Part shown: one piece after another, positions 61,511 to 64,000 of the stretch
Position numbering within the stretch: position 1 is the first letter of the stretch
Layout of the letters: every line of letters starts with the position of its first letter
Origin: Polyodon spathula
Taxonomy: Eukaryota > Chordata > Actinopteri > Acipenseriformes > Polyodontidae
NCBI RefSeq assembly: GCF_017654505.1
Contig: NC_054535.1
Coordinates: 80,663,603 to 80,727,602 of the forward strand
Length of the DNA stretch: 64,000 nt
Direction of reading: 5' to 3'
Position numbers and translations under genes: made by a program
Notes under the pieces: model-generated
What the model was told of the DNA's origin: nothing
Databases searched by the model: none
What the model saw: only the letters and a program-made list of their open reading frames with translations

Positions 61511-61732
61511 GTGGTGAACAGCGAGTGTGATGAGAGAAAAGTACAGCCTTGGGATGCTAAGGAAGTGCAGGCTCTAGTTTCTCTGTGGGCAGATAGAAGA
61601 GTTCAGGAAGACCTGGAGTTATGCATCAGAAATGAAAAAGTTTATGCCCAAATTTCTGACGATTTGAAGCAAATAGACATAAACCACCGGTATTCTACCA
61701 AATTTCTCATCTTTGAATATATAAATATTTGA
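61511..61732 (+). pseudogene. Myb/SANT-like domain fragment of a DNA transposon
   Basis: This reads VQPWDAKEVQALVSLWADRR, then VQEDLELCIRNEKVYAQISD and DLKQIDINHRYSTK. W-x5-V-x-A-L-x-x-L-W is the start of a Myb/SANT-like DNA-binding domain, as found in PIF/Harbinger elements and in domesticated relatives. About 55 residues align with the usual first two helices; the third helix, with its W-x-Q-C pattern, is lost after HRYSTK. Upstream CCCCTTCTCCACTGG (about 61296-61310) and downstream CAGTGGAAAAGCAACCC (about 62014-62030) could be element termini, but no target duplication was confirmed. The second such fragment in the window is at 34773-34934. Confidence 0.6.
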
Positions 61733-62111
61733 ATATATATATTTTATATATAAATAAACTAGAAAAAACAACAACTTTCCATCCACTTCAACAGAACTAA
61801 TTGAACTTTAATGGATATAATTAGTAAGATTTGTGGATAATAAAGAAATTTCTAAATATATTTACAAATTATAGTGGTGAAAGATACAACTGTTCTGCTG
61901 GTCTATTGAGTTTTGAACAGCATTTGTTTGTGCATCTTTTGGCAAACTGAGTTAATTAATAACAATAATTAATAACAACTCTTGTTGCTTGTGATGTCAG
62001 TAGCACTACTCGGCAGTGGAAAAGCAACCCAGGATCCTCTTAACTACACCGTGAGAGCTCGATAGGTCCCTGGAGTCATAAGTTTAGTATGTCATTTGAA
62101 AATTTAAGGTC

Positions 62112-62113
<2 letters not shown>

Positions 62114-62148
<35 letters not shown>

Positions 62149-62151
62149 CCC
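62114..62151. repeat. Poly-C tract, 32 C in a row plus 5
   Basis: C at 62114-62145, one T, then five C. Homopolymers of this length are prone to sequencing and assembly length errors. Confidence 0.95.
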
Positions 62152-62388
62152 AACTGTTTGAAACGACGTGACATTTGTCATAGACGATGACTTAAGTCTC
62201 AAGTGGTCCAGTCTCTTTAACCGAAATTCGAGTTCACAGTTCCGAGAAATTTGGCTTGTTTAGTTCTCTGTAACTGGGTAAACAATATCTGTGAAACTAA
62301 TCAGGCCAGTTTCCATGAATTAAACAATAATTAAACACAAATTACTGGATATGATTTTCAGTTTGTGAAGTGTTTGTCTTTGCTCTAA

Positions 62389-63730
62389 CACCGTGTAACA
62401 ATTTTTTTATTTTTTTTTTGGTTCCTGGGTAGTAAGTGTTATTTCCTAATTGCTTATGCCTCAAAAGTATAAAAAAATGACTATTATTCCCCACAAACTT
62501 TGCTTTTGTGACCAGGACAGTGATATTTTGAAATTTACCTATTTTCCAGAACATTCCAGATAGATTCAGTGCTGAGTAAACTTGGAGTAACTTCTAGAAC
62601 TTTCTAGAACTTTCCAGTAATATAAATAGTAGTATAAATACAGGGGCCTTAAGCCCACCAGTTCAGTTTAGTTCCAGCTGCCTAAGTGGATACATATCTG
62701 CATTTTTCTGAGATGGCATCAAGTGGCTGCAATGGTGGCATTCCTGATGGGTCTCCAAGGCAGTTTTATCAATTTTCCCTGCTATCTTTGCCTTTGGGAC
62801 AACAGGGACACCAAGGCGCACTACCACAGGCGGGACTGGTCACAGCGGACCGAGTTCTCTGTGGGGAGGAACAACGTCAAGTGGGAGCCACTGGTGGACC
62901 CCCGGAAGGTGCTGATGCCACCACTGCACATCAAATTGGGCCTTATGAAACAATTTGTCAGAGCTCTAGATAAGGAGTCGGCAGCCTTCAAGTACCTTCA
63001 AGACTTCTTCCCTAAGCTGTCTGAGGAAAAGGTCAAAGCCGGTGTCTTCGTCAGACTACAGATAAAGAAGATTCTGGAGTGCAATGAATTCCCCAAGAAG
63101 CTCACTAGTAAGGAGAAAGCGGCTTGGAACAGCTTTGTCGCAGTGGTTCGGGGCTTCCTGGGCAATCACAAGGCCGAAAACTATGTGGAGCTGGTTGAGA
63201 CTCTGGTGAAGAACTACAGCACAATGGGCTGTAGGATGTCCCTCAAAGTCCATATCCTTGATGCTCATCTATCTTGATAAATTCAAGGAGAACATGGGAG
63301 CGTACTCGGAGGAGCAAGGCGAGCGCTTCCACTAGAATATACTGGACTTTGAACGCCTCTACCAAGGACAGTATAACGAGAACATGATGGGAGACTACAT
63401 TTGGGGGCTGATTCGTGAAAGTGATTTACAGTATAATCATAAATCTCGAAAACCTACTCACTTCTAAATCTTTTGTAGTCATTTTTGTATTACTTTAGTA
63501 TAAATACATGTTAATTTGGATTCATATGTTGTTGTTTTCTGACTTTACGTGAACGAAAAGACACAAATTCTATTTCTCATTGGAAATAGGTAAATTTCAA
63601 AATATCACTGTCAAAATATATCACAAAAGCAAAGTTTGTGGGGAATAATAGCCATTTTCTATACTTTTGAGGCATAAGCAATTAGGAAATAACACTTACT
63701 ACCCAGGAACAAAAATTGTGTTACATAGTG
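62389..63730 (+). mobile_element. CACTA-like DNA transposon with about 160-bp inverted repeats
   Basis: The right terminus, read inward, is CACTATGTAACACAATTTTT; the left is CACCGTGTAACAATTTTTTT. Inverted similarity continues for about 160 bp, including GTTCCTGGGTAGTAAGTG and ATTCCCCACAAACTTTGC on both sides. TAA flanks both ends (62386-62388 and 63731-63733), a 3-bp target duplication. CACTA ends with a 3-bp duplication define EnSpm/CACTA-type elements. A partial gene is inside. A truncated relative is at 9755-10090. Confidence 0.72.
62700..63480 (+). pseudogene. Conserved protein of the CACTA-like element, N-terminally partial and frameshifted
   Basis: A TATA-like ATAAATAG near 62622 precedes an ATG at 62713. 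After an early frameshift the main frame (to 63277) reads FPCYLCLWDNRD, a C-x2-C pair, then PLVDPRKVLMPPLHIKLGLM, LSEEKVKAGVFV, AAWNSFVAVVRGFLGNHKAE and GCRMSLKVHILDAHL. A second frameshift near 63275 leads to EEQGERFH (63309-63332), an in-frame stop, and ERLYQGQYNENMMGDYIW. I recognise this as a family of uncharacterised proteins common in arthropods and fish. Its location inside CACTA-type ends, and the H..H/E-rich end, suggest the C-terminal half of a CACTA-type transposase. That is inference. Confidence 0.65.
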
Positions 63731-63733
63731 TAA

Positions 63734-64000
63734 TCAATCCTACCTGAAATGAGCAAAATAGTCCCACAATGCATAATCTGATACTTGTGCTGCTTTAACT
63801 GTAAAATAATATAATAACCTGCTTTATTTTTTTCACAGAGTGGTAAAAAGATAAATACATAACTTCTCAACAGGCAGGGTTTTTTGTAATAAATATATTG
63901 CAGTTGCTACAGATATTATAGTACTGCAGCGTAAAATAATAGCACTATAGACTTAGAAGAAAGCAATACAAATATGACAATATGTTCAAATATGGTCCAA
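63734..64000. other. No recognisable feature
   Basis: AT-rich sequence to the end of the window. Confidence 0.45.

Overview
The window is vertebrate nuclear DNA, most likely from a ray-finned fish with a large, repeat-rich genome. A non-teleost such as a sturgeon or paddlefish fits my impression of the repeat families, but nothing here proves it. Evidence for a vertebrate: an AT-rich background with long microsatellites; Tc1/mariner, hAT, PIF/Harbinger-type, piggyBac and CACTA-type DNA transposons; CR1/L2-type and L1/Tx1-type LINE fragments; a Gmr1-type Ty3/gypsy element; and two tyrosine-recombinase retrotransposon remnants. I found no convincing host protein-coding gene, rRNA, tRNA gene, CRISPR array or prokaryotic signal. 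All recognisable coding sequence belongs to mobile elements and is broken by frameshifts, stops or deletions.

Layout. 0.15-0.75 kb: a 600-bp solo LTR with a 5-bp target duplication. 1.1-6.2 kb: a pyrimidine-rich block with a tandemly duplicated Ngaro/DIRS-type tyrosine recombinase pseudogene and two minisatellites. 7.7-8.2 and 14.2-14.6 kb: two solo LTRs of one family, with a truncated relative at 60.3-60.7 kb. 9.1-9.5 kb: a degenerate 37-bp tandem repeat. 9.75-10.09 kb: a truncated CACTA-like copy. 14.6-15.2 kb: an L1-like fragment. 18.9-19.6 kb: a hAT-type element with a perfect 8-bp target duplication. 20.5-21.3 kb: a CR1/L2-type LINE 3' end. 28.3-29.8 kb: a Tc1 copy edged by microsatellites. 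32.55-33.99 kb: an internally deleted DIRS element that keeps its inverted terminal repeats, internal complementary region and recombinase. 34.5-35.2 and 52.0-53.4 kb: two non-autonomous Harbinger-type elements. 36.8-37.5 kb: a piggyBac transposase remnant. 41.7-41.9 kb: a fold-back hAT MITE. 43.6-45.2 kb: a second Tc1 copy whose right end is cut off by a 5.8-kb gypsy element (45.18-50.98 kb, minus strand). 60.9-61.1 kb: another hAT MITE. 62.39-63.73 kb: a CACTA-like element with long inverted repeats and a partial protein gene.

The features do not form a pathway. They record successive, sometimes nested, insertions. The most informative structures are the gypsy element with integrase upstream of reverse transcriptase, the DIRS remnant whose internal complementary region matches both termini, the duplicated recombinase with an expanding internal motif, and the CACTA-bounded element carrying an unassigned conserved protein. 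Assignments rest on reading motifs, termini and target duplications by eye; boundaries are exact only where a target duplication is stated.
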